The notes below the pieces were generated by a model. That model was given only the letters and a program-made list of their open reading frames with translations. It did not search any database and had not been told where the DNA came from. The position numbers were made by a program, and so were the translations under genes. Positions 14,734-23,014 of a DNA stretch of 28,126 bases are shown one piece after another (position 1 is the stretch's first letter; every line of letters starts with the position of its first letter). Source of the stretch: JAFGVL01 sp031553685 (GTDB lineage: Bacteria > Bacteroidota > Bacteroidia > Bacteroidales > Paludibacteraceae); the NCBI GenBank assembly GCA_031553685.1, contig JAVBLE010000063.1, forward strand, positions 1 through 28,126, read 5' to 3'.

Positions 14734-16004
14734 ATCTCACAATCCACCGTGGAACAAACCAAATCGGCGGTTGCGTAACCGAAATCGAAAGCAAGGGCTA
14801 TAAAGTTTTTATCGACTTTGGCGAGCAATTGCCCGGAATAGCCTGCGAAAACAAAGAACTTTCGATTGACGGATTGACTTGTGGCGATGTGTCGAAAAGT
14901 ACACTGTTTATCACCCATTATCACGGCGATCATATTGGGAAAATCTGCGATACCGTTGCCGACCTGCCCATTTATGCAGGCAAAACAGCACTCGAAATTT
15001 TTAATTGCGTAGAAAGCCGCTTGTCGTATATTCCCGAAAAGAATGAGGCGGAAAAACACAAAGAAATCGTTGAACGAATCAAAACAATCAACACTTTTGT
15101 GGCGTTACAAGAAATAAAAGTCGGAGATATTGTCGTAACACCTTTGATGATAGACCATTCGGCTTTCGACGCGTATATGTTTGTTATTGAAGCAGACGGC
15201 AAACGAATTTTGCACACAGGCGATTTTCGCGGACACGGATTTAGAAGCAAACCGCTGCCCAAAATGCTGCGCGCTTGTGCAAAAAACATTGATTACATCA
15301 TTTCCGAAGGCTCAAACATTTCGCGTCCCAGTGCGACAATCCAAACGGAACAGGCATTGCAACGAGATTTTGAAACGGAGTTCAACAAAAACAAATACAA
15401 TTTTGTGTTGCTTTCTTCTACCAATATTGATCGAATATTTGGATTGTATCATGCTGCCAAAAAGGCAAAACGCTGTTTCGTTTGCGACGATTATCAAGCA
15501 AAAATTCTAAAAATTGTTTCCGAAAATCACGGGCAATATTCCGATTTTTATAAAATTGATTATGAACAAACGGCAAATCCGGCAGGTAGGTTTTTCGATT
15601 TAAACCGTCGCAGAAAAGATTCTTTTGAATTTTCGGGAAACTTGAAACCATATTTAGAAAAACACGGTTTTTGTATGCTCATTCGCGCCAACAATGCTTT
15701 CAAGCCGATTTTGGACGAATATTCCGAATCGGCAAAAATCGTTTATTCGATGTGGAATGGCTATTTGGATAAGGAAAAAACGGCATTTAATCAATCATTG
15801 GTTGACTTTCTTAGTTCGTACCAATATGAAATAAAACACACAAGCGGGCATGCCGATGTAGAAACATTAAAAACTGTTTTTGAAATCGTTAATCCAAAAA
15901 TCGGCATTATTCCTATCCACACAGAAAATCCCGAAAAGTTCAGCGAATTGTTTCCCAAACAAAATATTATTTTGCTAAAAGACGGCGAAGTGTTTAATTG
16001 TTAA
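14730..16004 (+). CDS. metallo-beta-lactamase fold beta-CASP nuclease (RNase J-like)
   Basis: A 424-residue metallohydrolase with all expected motifs: Asp29 in FIDFGE, HYHGDH (63-68), His143 in IDHSAFDAYMF, Asp165 in HTGDFR, motif A Glu193 in ISEGSN, SMWNGYL (340-346), motif B His374 in TSGHAD and motif C His397 in PIHTEN. This is the beta-CASP branch of the fold, used by RNase J, CPSF-73-like enzymes and some DNA nucleases. It is shorter than RNase J (about 550 residues) because the C-terminal domain is missing. It overlaps the upstream PD-(D/E)XK gene by 4 bases and ends the five-gene run. All metal ligands are present, so it should be active; RNA or DNA as substrate cannot be decided here. 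Confidence 0.88.
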   Translation: MNLTIHRGTNQIGGCVTEIESKGYKVFIDFGEQLPGIACENKELSIDGLTCGDVSKSTLFITHYHGDHIGKICDTVADLPIYAGKTALEIFNCVESRLSYIPEKNEAEKHKEIVERIKTINTFVALQEIKVGDIVVTPLMIDHSAFDAYMFVIEADGKRILHTGDFRGHGFRSKPLPKMLRACAKNIDYIISEGSNISRPSATIQTEQALQRDFETEFNKNKYNFVLLSSTNIDRIFGLYHAAKKAKRCFVCDDYQAKILKIVSENHGQYSDFYKIDYEQTANPAGRFFDLNRRRKDSFEFSGNLKPYLEKHGFCMLIRANNAFKPILDEYSESAKIVYSMWNGYLDKEKTAFNQSLVDFLSSYQYEIKHTSGHADVETLKTVFEIVNPKIGIIPIHTENPEKFSELFPKQNIILLKDGEVFNC

Positions 16005-16391
16005 TCAACAAAAAAATATGCGTATTGAATATTTATTCAATAAAAGATGAATGTCGTTTAATTGAAAAAAGATAACTGATTTATAAAAAACACATGGTGC
16101 TTTTGAAAAAATATTTCATTGATTTTCAAAAGAATAACGAATTCGAAGCAAAACTAATTTTTTCTCTGTTTACATTATAGTGGGATGTGCTCAAAATTGC
16201 AAAAAGAAAAAAGAAATCTTATGTATAAATATACATAAATATGAATAACAATACGATTAAATTAAACCGATATTTGATAAATAAAAAATGACGGAAAATT
16301 ACAAAACATTTTTGTTTCGTATTATATAGGAAGGAAACCCATCAAAATTTCTCTCAAAAGTGAATTATTAGCAATTAAAACTTTAAATTTT
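16005..16391. other. A+T-rich spacer between the two island halves
   Basis: 387 bases without a supported gene. It contains a 9-bp inverted repeat with a 2-base gap (TATTGAATA 16023-16031 and 16034-16042) 20 bases after the beta-CASP stop, not followed by a T-run. The remainder is very A+T-rich, including TATATA-like stretches around 16323-16330. It probably carries the promoter of the hydrolase-nuclease modules, but I find no clear TAnnTTTG box. Confidence 0.5.
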
Positions 16392-17312
16392 ATGGCAATC
16401 GAATTAGCATACATAAATTTGGTTATTCCAATTCGGAATATTGAAAAACATTATCCGGGTGGATTTGAGCAATATAAGAAAGATAACGAAGGCAAGATGG
16501 AATATGACGACTATATTGTGATGAAAAGCGCGATGAGTATAGAGGAGATAGAATCTTTTGCGAAAGAATGTGAAGATTTTGGCTTGGTAGGGATTGTTGA
16601 ACAACAGGGCATTAAGCAATGGCAGGATTTCTGTATCGTTGATATAATTCCCACTCTGCCCTGCGAATGGTTAGAGCATGATGGAACATCGGTTTATCAT
16701 ATTGACGACCAACCCTATATATCCAAATTGGAAGCACTGCCGATTGAGGATAGGATAGTTCATATTTTATATATCCACGGTTACGGTGGCGAAGGAAATT
16801 CTCGAACTGCTCAAGCGTTAAAAACATACTTGCCTGAAAATTATTATATTTTCGAGCCTTGTTTCCCCTTAAATGTCAACGAGTTAGATCCTAACAAGGC
16901 ATTAGAATTGGCAAAGGAAATTATCGAAACAAAAGCGATAGATATTGTTGTTGCTTCGTCTTTGGGTGCATTTATTGCATTACAATTGCGTGATATTCCG
17001 AAAATAGTAATAAATCCTTGTCTTTATCCGTCAAAAGAATTACCGAAATTGGTAGATGTTTCGGAAGATATTTTATTGGATTTTGTTTTGTTTGAAAAAC
17101 AAACTTTTGTAAATATCAACGACAAAGAAAAAACACATACTTTTGGAGTATTTTCTACCAACGACGAACTTTTTTCGTACAAAAAAGAGTTTTCAAAGCA
17201 TTATTCAAATATTCAAATGATGGAAGATACGCACAGAATTTCGGTAGAAAATGTAGGAAAAGTGATTATTCCGATAGTTCAACTAATTAAGAATACAATT
17301 ATAAACAAATAA
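16392..17312 (+). CDS. alpha/beta hydrolase (YqiA/UPF0227-like) with an extra N-terminal domain
   Basis: A 306-residue protein of two parts. Residues about 115-306 are a small serine hydrolase fold of YqiA type: HILYIHGYGGEGNS (oxyanion region, 124-137), nucleophile Ser190 in VVASSLGAF, KIVINPCLYPS, acid Asp258 in FGVFSTNDEL and His281 in MEDTHRISV, so the triad is complete. Residues 1-105 (IELAYINLVIPIRNIEKHYPGG start) are a separate domain that I do not recognise. The gene is followed 11 bases later by a PDDEXK_4-type nuclease. A second, frameshifted copy of the hydrolase part lies at 18529-19181. The substrate is unknown; esterase or acyl hydrolase activity is inferred. Confidence 0.8.
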   Translation: MAIELAYINLVIPIRNIEKHYPGGFEQYKKDNEGKMEYDDYIVMKSAMSIEEIESFAKECEDFGLVGIVEQQGIKQWQDFCIVDIIPTLPCEWLEHDGTSVYHIDDQPYISKLEALPIEDRIVHILYIHGYGGEGNSRTAQALKTYLPENYYIFEPCFPLNVNELDPNKALELAKEIIETKAIDIVVASSLGAFIALQLRDIPKIVINPCLYPSKELPKLVDVSEDILLDFVLFEKQTFVNINDKEKTHTFGVFSTNDELFSYKKEFSKHYSNIQMMEDTHRISVENVGKVIIPIVQLIKNTIINK

Positions 17313-17323
17313 AAATTAAGATT

Positions 17324-18517
17324 ATGAACATTTTTAAAACACTCGCAAGCGGTAGCGGTTCAATTAACGAGCCTAATGTATCAGCCTTTCTTGGCTATTT
17401 ACTCAACCCAAAAGAAGACCACGGATTAGGTGATATTTTTCTGAAAAAATTTCTTGAACCTCTGTTGGTGCAAAACGACAATTTGGATTTTATGAGAAAG
17501 AGGAACTTGTCAATACGCTCAAATTTTGAAATAGAAGTGCTTTTAGAACAAGCGTTTAATAAAGAAAGAAACGACATCGTTGATATAGTTATACTCTGTT
17601 ACGAGAAAGTATCTCGACAAAGTTCATTTTTGGCAGAAAACATAATAGAGCAGAAAAAAAACGGAATCGACAATCCAAGTCATATCTTTTTGATTGAGAA
17701 TAAAATCAATGTTGGCGCTCTAAATAAAGAAAAAAAGCAATTGGAAGAACAATATAGGAAAACTATTAACAAATTGGAAGATTTGCACATAAAAAACCCA
17801 AAAAGTCTTGTTTCTGTCATTTTTGTAACACCCAAAGAAGATGTATTTGATAAAGTATTTGAGAATTTTAACAAAGACACAGAGAATAATAAATGTCATT
17901 TATATTGGCACAAGAAAGACAAAGATGCCAACTCAATAAACAATAATGAGCCAATATCAGAAATAATTAGAGAAATTATCAAAGAAGAATCTCAACCAAT
18001 AGAGGCTTATTGCAAACATACATTATGGGCATTTTTGGAGTTTATTGAAAGTGGTTTTAAATCAACAATTAAAGAAGAATTGGAAGAGAAGAAAATAGAT
18101 ACAGCAAAATATTACTTTGTTGATGGAAAAGGTAATGAAGATAGAGGTAATAACGGCAAAGGTTTTGGTCGTGGCAGATTGGTTTATGCTATCGTAAAAA
18201 ATTACATTAAACAGAATCCGCAATTAAGTTTTGAAGATTTACAAAAAAAATTCCCTGACAAATTACAAGGAAAAAGATGTGTTATTAAAACATTAGAAGA
18301 TGCTAATGCCGCTTACGATTGTGCAAAATTTAAAGCCGCTCACGGAGAAAGCTATGACTATTATTTTCGAGGACCTGATGATATAATCAAGTTAAGTAAC
18401 AACGAAAAAACAGAAATCGTTGTTTCGTATGATTGGGAGATTGCTAAATTTAATAATTTCCTTGAACATTGTAAAAATAATCTCACTCCCTACAAATTTA
18501 ATTGGGGGAAAATCTAA
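17324..18517 (+). CDS. PDDEXK_4-type nuclease family protein, copy 1
   Basis: A 397-residue soluble protein. The N-terminus has the pattern typical of the PDDEXK_4 family, NEPNVSAFLGYLLNPKEDHGLG..FL..FL (residues 15-44). The active-site candidates follow: Glu71 region in SNFEIEVLLEQAF, Asp87 in DIVDIVIL and Glu125-x-Lys127 in IFLIENKIN. A helical middle (about 215-265) has the segment AFLEFIESGFKSTIKEELEE, nearly identical in copy 2, and the C-terminal third differs between copies. The start is 11 bases after the hydrolase stop, so the two are surely co-transcribed. Such proteins are frequent in defence islands, but the cleavage target is unknown. Confidence 0.8.
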   Translation: MNIFKTLASGSGSINEPNVSAFLGYLLNPKEDHGLGDIFLKKFLEPLLVQNDNLDFMRKRNLSIRSNFEIEVLLEQAFNKERNDIVDIVILCYEKVSRQSSFLAENIIEQKKNGIDNPSHIFLIENKINVGALNKEKKQLEEQYRKTINKLEDLHIKNPKSLVSVIFVTPKEDVFDKVFENFNKDTENNKCHLYWHKKDKDANSINNNEPISEIIREIIKEESQPIEAYCKHTLWAFLEFIESGFKSTIKEELEEKKIDTAKYYFVDGKGNEDRGNNGKGFGRGRLVYAIVKNYIKQNPQLSFEDLQKKFPDKLQGKRCVIKTLEDANAAYDCAKFKAAHGESYDYYFRGPDDIIKLSNNEKTEIVVSYDWEIAKFNNFLEHCKNNLTPYKFNWGKI

Positions 18518-18528
18518 AACACAACGAT

Positions 18529-19181
18529 ATGAGTAATACAGATTGGGAAGCCATCGAAAAAAAGCGGGAAGAAATTGCCAAAGCCTCTATTCCCGAATTG
18601 GAAGCATTGGCGATTGAGGATAGGATAATTCATATTTTATATATCCACGGTTATAGTGGCGAAGGAAATTCTCCAACTGCTCAAGCGTTAGCAACTGCTT
18701 TACTGACAACTATTATGTCTTTGAGCCTTATTTCCCTTTAAATTCTAATGAGTTAAATCCCAACAAAGCATTGGAGTTGGCAAAGAAAGCTATCGAAACA
18801 AAAGGTATAAATATTGTTGTTGCTTCGTCTTTGGGCGCATTTATTGCATTACAATTGCATGATATTCCGAAAATTGTTATCAATCCTTGTCTTTATCCGT
18901 CAAAAGAATTACCGAAATTGGTAGATGTTCCGAAAGATATTTTATTGGATTTTGTTTTGTTTGAAAAACAAACTTTTGTAAATATCAACAACAAAGAAAA
19001 AACACAAACTTTTGGAGTATTTTCTACCGACGACGAACTTTTTTCGTACAAAGAAGAGTTTTCAAAGTATTATCCCAATATTCAAATGATGGAAGATACA
19101 CACAGAATTTCGGTAGAAAATGTTGAAAAAGCGATTGTGCCGATAGTTCAACTGATTAAAGATACAATTATAAACAAATAA
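18529..19181 (+). pseudogene. second alpha/beta hydrolase copy, broken by a frameshift
   Basis: The frame from ATG 18529 (MSNTDWEAIEKKREEIAK) matches copy 1 from residue about 112 (LEALAIEDRIIHILYIHGYSGEGNS) and shifts near 18703. There copy 1 reads L-P-E-N-Y-Y and this copy has one base fewer (TTACTGACAAC). The remainder, to 19181, is in another frame and is about 87% identical to copy 1, with Ser (VVASSLGAF), Asp and His of the triad kept. It lacks the 105-residue N-terminal domain of copy 1 and has a short charged start instead. Either a pseudogene from a one-base deletion, or a sequencing error; strong conservation of the downstream part means the break is recent or not real. Translation restart after the shift would give only a fragment. 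Confidence 0.8.
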
Positions 19182-19193
19182 AATTTTAGAATT

Positions 19194-20318
19194 ATGAACA
19201 TTTTTAAAACCCTCGCAAGTGGTAGCGGTTCAATTAACGAACCCAATGTATCAGCATTTCTTGGCTATTTGCTTAATACAAAGGAAGATCACGGATTGGG
19301 CGATACTTTTTTGAGAAAATTTCTTGAACCTCTGTTGAAGGAAAACAATAGTTCGGGTTTGAAAGGTAGAAATCTGTCGATACGCTCAAACTTTGAAATG
19401 GAAGTAATTTTAGAACAAGCGTTCAAAAAAGATAGTGACAGTAACGATGATAATAATTCTGACGACAGCAAGCAAATCGTTGATATTGTTATTCTCTGTT
19501 ATGAAAAAGAATCTCAACAAGGACAATTTTTGGCAGAGGAAATAATAAAACAAAAAAAAGACGGAAAAAGAGATAAACTAAAGCATATATTCTTGATTGA
19601 AAATAAAATCAATGATGGTTCTGTTACCCCAAAGCAATTGGAAAATCAATTTAAGCAAACTATTGACAAATTAATAGAGTTAGATATCAAAAATGCTGAA
19701 GAACTTGTTTCTGTAATATTTGTTACACCCGAAGGCAAAAACTCAAAAGAAGCATTTTCGAACTTTGATGAAACAAATAATAAAAAGCGTTTATTTTGGC
19801 ACACAAATAATGGCGATTCTATCTCAAAAATTATACGAGAAATTATCAAAGAAGAGTCTCAACCAATGGATGTCTATTGTAAATATACATTACAAGCATT
19901 TTTGGAATTTATTGAAAGTGGCTTTAAATCAACAATTAAGGAAGAATTGGAAGAGAAAAAAGGAGAAAGAGATTATACCAAGTATGACTTTGGAGATGAC
20001 AAAAACCTCTACAAAAACAGATTGGTTAGAGCAGTGATAGCAAAATATGTTCAAGATAATCAAGGCTGTACTTTATCTGAATTACAAAGAGTTTTTCCCA
20101 AAAAACTACACGGTTCAAAGGATTGTGTGATTGATGCAGATAAAGCAAAAACACCCATTAAAAACGGCAACACTGATTATTACTTTATTAAAGATGAGGA
20201 ATTAATTACATTGGAGAATGGGGATAAAATTGCAGTTTCAAATTGGTGGGATAAAGATAATTTGCCTAACTTTTTGAAAAAAGCAAAAGAATTAGGCTAT
20301 ACAATTACAGAACAATGA
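19194..20318 (+). CDS. PDDEXK_4-type nuclease family protein, copy 2
   Basis: A 374-residue paralogue of the 17324-18517 protein. The first 28 residues are identical (MNIFKTLASGSG... to LGYLLN). The candidate active site is kept: Asp in QIVDIVILCYE and Glu-x-Lys in IFLIENKIN. It carries a small acidic, low-complexity insert just before the Asp motif (SDSNDDNNSDDSK). The helical segment AFLEFIESGFKSTIKEELEE is kept exactly. The C-terminal part (from about residue 270) is clearly different from copy 1, though FPKKLHG and a final TI/YK pattern still align. It starts 12 bases after the hydrolase copy, the same spacing as in module 1. Confidence 0.8.
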   Translation: MNIFKTLASGSGSINEPNVSAFLGYLLNTKEDHGLGDTFLRKFLEPLLKENNSSGLKGRNLSIRSNFEMEVILEQAFKKDSDSNDDNNSDDSKQIVDIVILCYEKESQQGQFLAEEIIKQKKDGKRDKLKHIFLIENKINDGSVTPKQLENQFKQTIDKLIELDIKNAEELVSVIFVTPEGKNSKEAFSNFDETNNKKRLFWHTNNGDSISKIIREIIKEESQPMDVYCKYTLQAFLEFIESGFKSTIKEELEEKKGERDYTKYDFGDDKNLYKNRLVRAVIAKYVQDNQGCTLSELQRVFPKKLHGSKDCVIDADKAKTPIKNGNTDYYFIKDEELITLENGDKIAVSNWWDKDNLPNFLKKAKELGYTITEQ

Positions 20319-20337
20319 GCTATAGGGTATTTTATTT

Positions 20338-20547
20338 ATGGCTTGGGATAAAGCGTATGTTAATTGTGGAGTTGCCAAAGTAGATGGCGGAATTGTAAGA
20401 GTATATAAAGATTACGCCACTTACACAACAATAACTCCTCCGGGTAAACCTATTGATGCTCGTTGGTCGGGCGATGGGGTTGTTGTAACGCTACAAGATG
20501 GAAAAGTAGTGAAGTTTGATAGTCAAACAAACTATCGTTATTTTTAA
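20338..20547 (+). CDS. small beta-rich protein of unknown function
   Basis: A 69-residue protein (starts MAWDKAYVNCGVAKVDGGIV) with alternating hydrophobic residues, Gly turns and a conserved-looking RWSGDGVVVTLQDGKVVKFD segment, suggesting a small all-beta domain. I do not recognise a named family. It starts 19 bases after the second nuclease stop and is followed at once by a strong terminator, so it is the last gene of that transcript. No signal peptide or membrane helix is seen. Confidence 0.65.
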   Translation: MAWDKAYVNCGVAKVDGGIVRVYKDYATYTTITPPGKPIDARWSGDGVVVTLQDGKVVKFDSQTNYRYF

Positions 20548-20594
20548 AATCTTTGGGGGAATTTAAACCATTTCCCCAAAGATTAATTTTTTTT
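20548..20594 (+). terminator. strong rho-independent terminator ending the island
   Basis: A perfect 11-bp stem (AATCTTTGGGG 20548-20558 with CCCCAAAGATT 20574-20584), 15-base loop, then AATTTTTTTT. It starts immediately after the small gene's stop codon. Confidence 0.9.
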
Positions 20595-20628
20595 CAAACT
20601 TTTGACGACATTTATTTAACTATTTATA

Positions 20629-21225
20629 ATGAAAATCTTACACTTGTCCGACACTCACAGCAAACATCATTTACTTACAAATTTGCCCAAAGCCGATGTT
20701 ATCGTTCATTCAGGCGATGCTTCGTTTTCGGGAAGTGATGAAGAAGTATTGGATTTCTTGAATTGGTTTTGCGATTTGGATTATCGGCATAAAATCTTTG
20801 TGGCAGGCAACCACGACGATTGTTTATATGGCGAGCAAATCGAAGGTTTACCCGATGATTGTCATTATCTTTGTCATTCGGGTGTAGAGATTGAGAGCGT
20901 AAAATTTTGGGGCGTTCCGCTATTTATGGTCGATGCCCTAAAAGAAGGTCGCACAGAGCAAATAATGATGCAAATCCCTACTGATACCAATGTCTTGATT
21001 TCTCACAGTCCGCCTTATGGTATTTTAGATTTTGATGATAACATCAATTACGGTTGTCATGAATTATTAAAAGTCGTAGAACGGATAAAACCTCGTTATC
21101 ATCTCTTTGGGCATATTCATGCAACTCATGGCATTAAAAAATTGCAACAAACTACTTATGTAAATGCGGCTATTATGAACGGGGTGTATGAGTTTGTAAA
21201 TAAACCTTTTTTGTTGGAATTATAG
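20629..21225 (+). CDS. calcineurin-like metallophosphoesterase
   Basis: A 198-residue single-domain phosphoesterase with the full set of metal-site motifs: SDTHSKH (residues 7-13), VIVHSGDASFSGS, VAGNHDD, ISHSPPYG and FGHIHATHG. The length is that of minimal soluble members. It would hydrolyse a phosphodiester or phosphomonoester with two metal ions; the substrate is unknown. It lies between the island terminator and the DUF1801-Nramp pair, 46 bases before the latter. It may be an ordinary neighbour and not part of the island. Confidence 0.9.
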   Translation: MKILHLSDTHSKHHLLTNLPKADVIVHSGDASFSGSDEEVLDFLNWFCDLDYRHKIFVAGNHDDCLYGEQIEGLPDDCHYLCHSGVEIESVKFWGVPLFMVDALKEGRTEQIMMQIPTDTNVLISHSPPYGILDFDDNINYGCHELLKVVERIKPRYHLFGHIHATHGIKKLQQTTYVNAAIMNGVYEFVNKPFLLEL

Positions 21226-21271
21226 AAAAAATGAACTTCTGCTAAAAAAATAACAACTAATTAAATACGCC

Positions 21272-21616
21272 ATGAACCCAATCACCGATTACATTGCTCA
21301 ATTTCCGCCCGAAATTCAGGCAATATTAGAACAAGTACGCCAAACCATCCGCGAAGCAGCACCCGAAGCTACCGAGAAAATTGCTTGGCAAATGCCTACT
21401 TTCTACCTGAATGGTAATTTAGTACATTTTGCTGCTGCCAAGAAACATATCGGTATATATCCCGGATCCGAAGGCATTGAAGCATTCGAAAAAGAATTTA
21501 TCGAAATGGGATTAAAATATTCTAAAGGAGCAGTGCAGTTCCCAATAAACAAACCCATGCCATTGGATTTAATCCATAGAATAACTGAATTCAGAGTCAA
21601 ACAAAACACTAAATGA
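21272..21616 (+). CDS. DUF1801 (YdhG-like) protein
   Basis: A 114-residue soluble protein of the DUF1801 family, beginning NPITDYIAQFPPEIQAILEQVRQTI and containing WQMPTFYLNGNLVHFAAAKKHIGIYPG, the family's most typical part. Members include proteins proposed to bind iron, but the function is not firmly known. The stop overlaps the start of the Nramp transporter gene by 4 bases (ATGA), so the two are translationally coupled; the pairing with a metal transporter fits a metal-related role, which is inference. Confidence 0.88.
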   Translation: MNPITDYIAQFPPEIQAILEQVRQTIREAAPEATEKIAWQMPTFYLNGNLVHFAAAKKHIGIYPGSEGIEAFEKEFIEMGLKYSKGAVQFPINKPMPLDLIHRITEFRVKQNTK

Positions 21617-22878
21617 GAAATATCTTCAAGCTCCTGCGACATTCATTAAGCAAACGCCGCCACCGCCCGTCGATGGAATTTTTTAAATACATCGGACCGG
21701 GCTTGCTGGTTACTGTCGGTTTTATAGATCCGGGCAACTGGGCATCAAACATTGCTGCCGGAAGCGAGTTTGGCTATTCGCTGCTGTGGATTGTTACGCT
21801 ATCCACCCTTATGCTGATTATCCTGCAACACAATGTGGCGCACTTGGGCATTGTGAGTGGCAAATGCCTTTCGGAAGCCATCACCGCACGCGTACCTAAA
21901 CCTGTTGGGCGAACTATACTCGGCTCTGCCATGTTAGCCTCGGTAGCTACTTCCTTAGCAGAGATTTTGGGTGCTGCCATTGCCCTGCAAATGCTTTTCG
22001 GGTTACCCATCAAAATCGGTGCGGTGCTTTCCACCATTTTAATTATGATAATGATTTTTACCAATTCATACCGAAAAATTGAACGGTGGATCATTGGCTT
22101 TGTTTCCATTATCGGTTTTTCGTTTTTATACGAACTCACTATTGCCCCCATCGATTGGGTTGCAGCAGGTGCAGGCTGGATAACGCCCACCATGCCCGAC
22201 GGCTCTATCATCATTATTATGAGTGTACTGGGAGCAGTAGTAATGCCTCATAACCTCTTCCTGCACTCGGAAGTGATACAGTCGCGCCAATGGAATTTGG
22301 AGGACGAAAGCGTAATCAAACGCCAATTGAAATTCGAGTTTGCCGATACTATTTTTTCCATGTGTATCGGTTGGGCTATCAATAGTGCTATGATATTGTT
22401 GGCAGCTTCTACATTCTTTGCAAATCACATTGAAGTAACCGAACTGCAACAGGCGCAATCCATGCTCACGCCGCTGCTTGGTAAAAGTGCTGGATTGGTT
22501 TTTGCCATCGCACTGCTCTTTGCAGGCATTGCTTCGAGTGTAACTTCGGGTATGGCAGGCGGAACGATCTTTGCAGGTACTTTTGGCGAGCCTTACGATA
22601 TCAAAGACAGCCATAGCAAATGGGGCGTATGTATTTCGTTGTTAGTTGCCTTGCTGGCTATTATGTTTATCACTGATCCGTTTCAAGGACTGATTTATTC
22701 GCAAATGTTCCTGAGCATACAATTACCAATCACTATTTTTACACAAATCTATCTTACTTCGGATAAAAAATTAATGCACAAACATGCCAATTCATTTTTC
22801 TTAAATATATTGTTGATAAGTATCGGATTGGTGGTAACTTATTTGAACATTCGATTGCTGATTAATTTTTTGGTGTGA
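21613..22878 (+). CDS. mntH: Nramp-family divalent metal transporter
   Basis: A 421-residue membrane protein with about 11 helices, H+-coupled importer of Mn2+ and Fe2+ in the plasma membrane. The metal-site motifs are present: DPGNW in the first helix (about residue 40) and the MPHNLFLHSEV motif in helix six. The frame starts at the ATG overlapping the DUF1801 stop; a second Met at residue 21 (MEFFKYIGPG) would also fit the family, and the first 20 residues are basic. A palindrome (22893-22923) follows the stop. No Mn- or Fe-responsive regulatory site was recognised. Confidence 0.92.
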   Translation: MRNIFKLLRHSLSKRRHRPSMEFFKYIGPGLLVTVGFIDPGNWASNIAAGSEFGYSLLWIVTLSTLMLIILQHNVAHLGIVSGKCLSEAITARVPKPVGRTILGSAMLASVATSLAEILGAAIALQMLFGLPIKIGAVLSTILIMIMIFTNSYRKIERWIIGFVSIIGFSFLYELTIAPIDWVAAGAGWITPTMPDGSIIIIMSVLGAVVMPHNLFLHSEVIQSRQWNLEDESVIKRQLKFEFADTIFSMCIGWAINSAMILLAASTFFANHIEVTELQQAQSMLTPLLGKSAGLVFAIALLFAGIASSVTSGMAGGTIFAGTFGEPYDIKDSHSKWGVCISLLVALLAIMFITDPFQGLIYSQMFLSIQLPITIFTQIYLTSDKKLMHKHANSFFLNILLISIGLVVTYLNIRLLINFLV

Positions 22879-22892
22879 AAAATGAATTTTCT

Positions 22893-22923
22893 TGCAAATC
22901 CGGAATTCAATTCCGGATTTGCA
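22893..22923. repeat. 31-bp palindrome after the Nramp gene
   Basis: TGCAAATCCGGAATT and its complement are separated by one central base. The form is like dispersed CCGGAATT-type palindromes of Bacteroidetes. It lies 15 bases after the Nramp stop and may help end the transcript, but no T-run follows. Confidence 0.7.
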
Positions 22924-23014
22924 AAGTATTTTCAACAAGAGTGCAAAGTTTTCTGTATAAATATTTTGTCCATTAACAGAACTCTGTTGTACTCTTTATC
23001 GTTAAATAAATAAC

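Larger units (their letters stand above)
16725..20318 (+). repeat. tandem duplication of a hydrolase-nuclease module
   Basis: Unit 1 runs from about 16725 to 18517 and unit 2 from about 18597 to 20318. Hydrolase catalytic part, the 11-12 base spacer and the nuclease N-terminal half match closely at DNA level; nuclease C-termini and the hydrolase N-terminus do not. Confidence 0.85.

Noticed and set aside
13870..20318. A restriction-modification system
   Set aside because: Nuclease-like proteins are present, but no DNA methyltransferase motif or specificity subunit is seen in the window.
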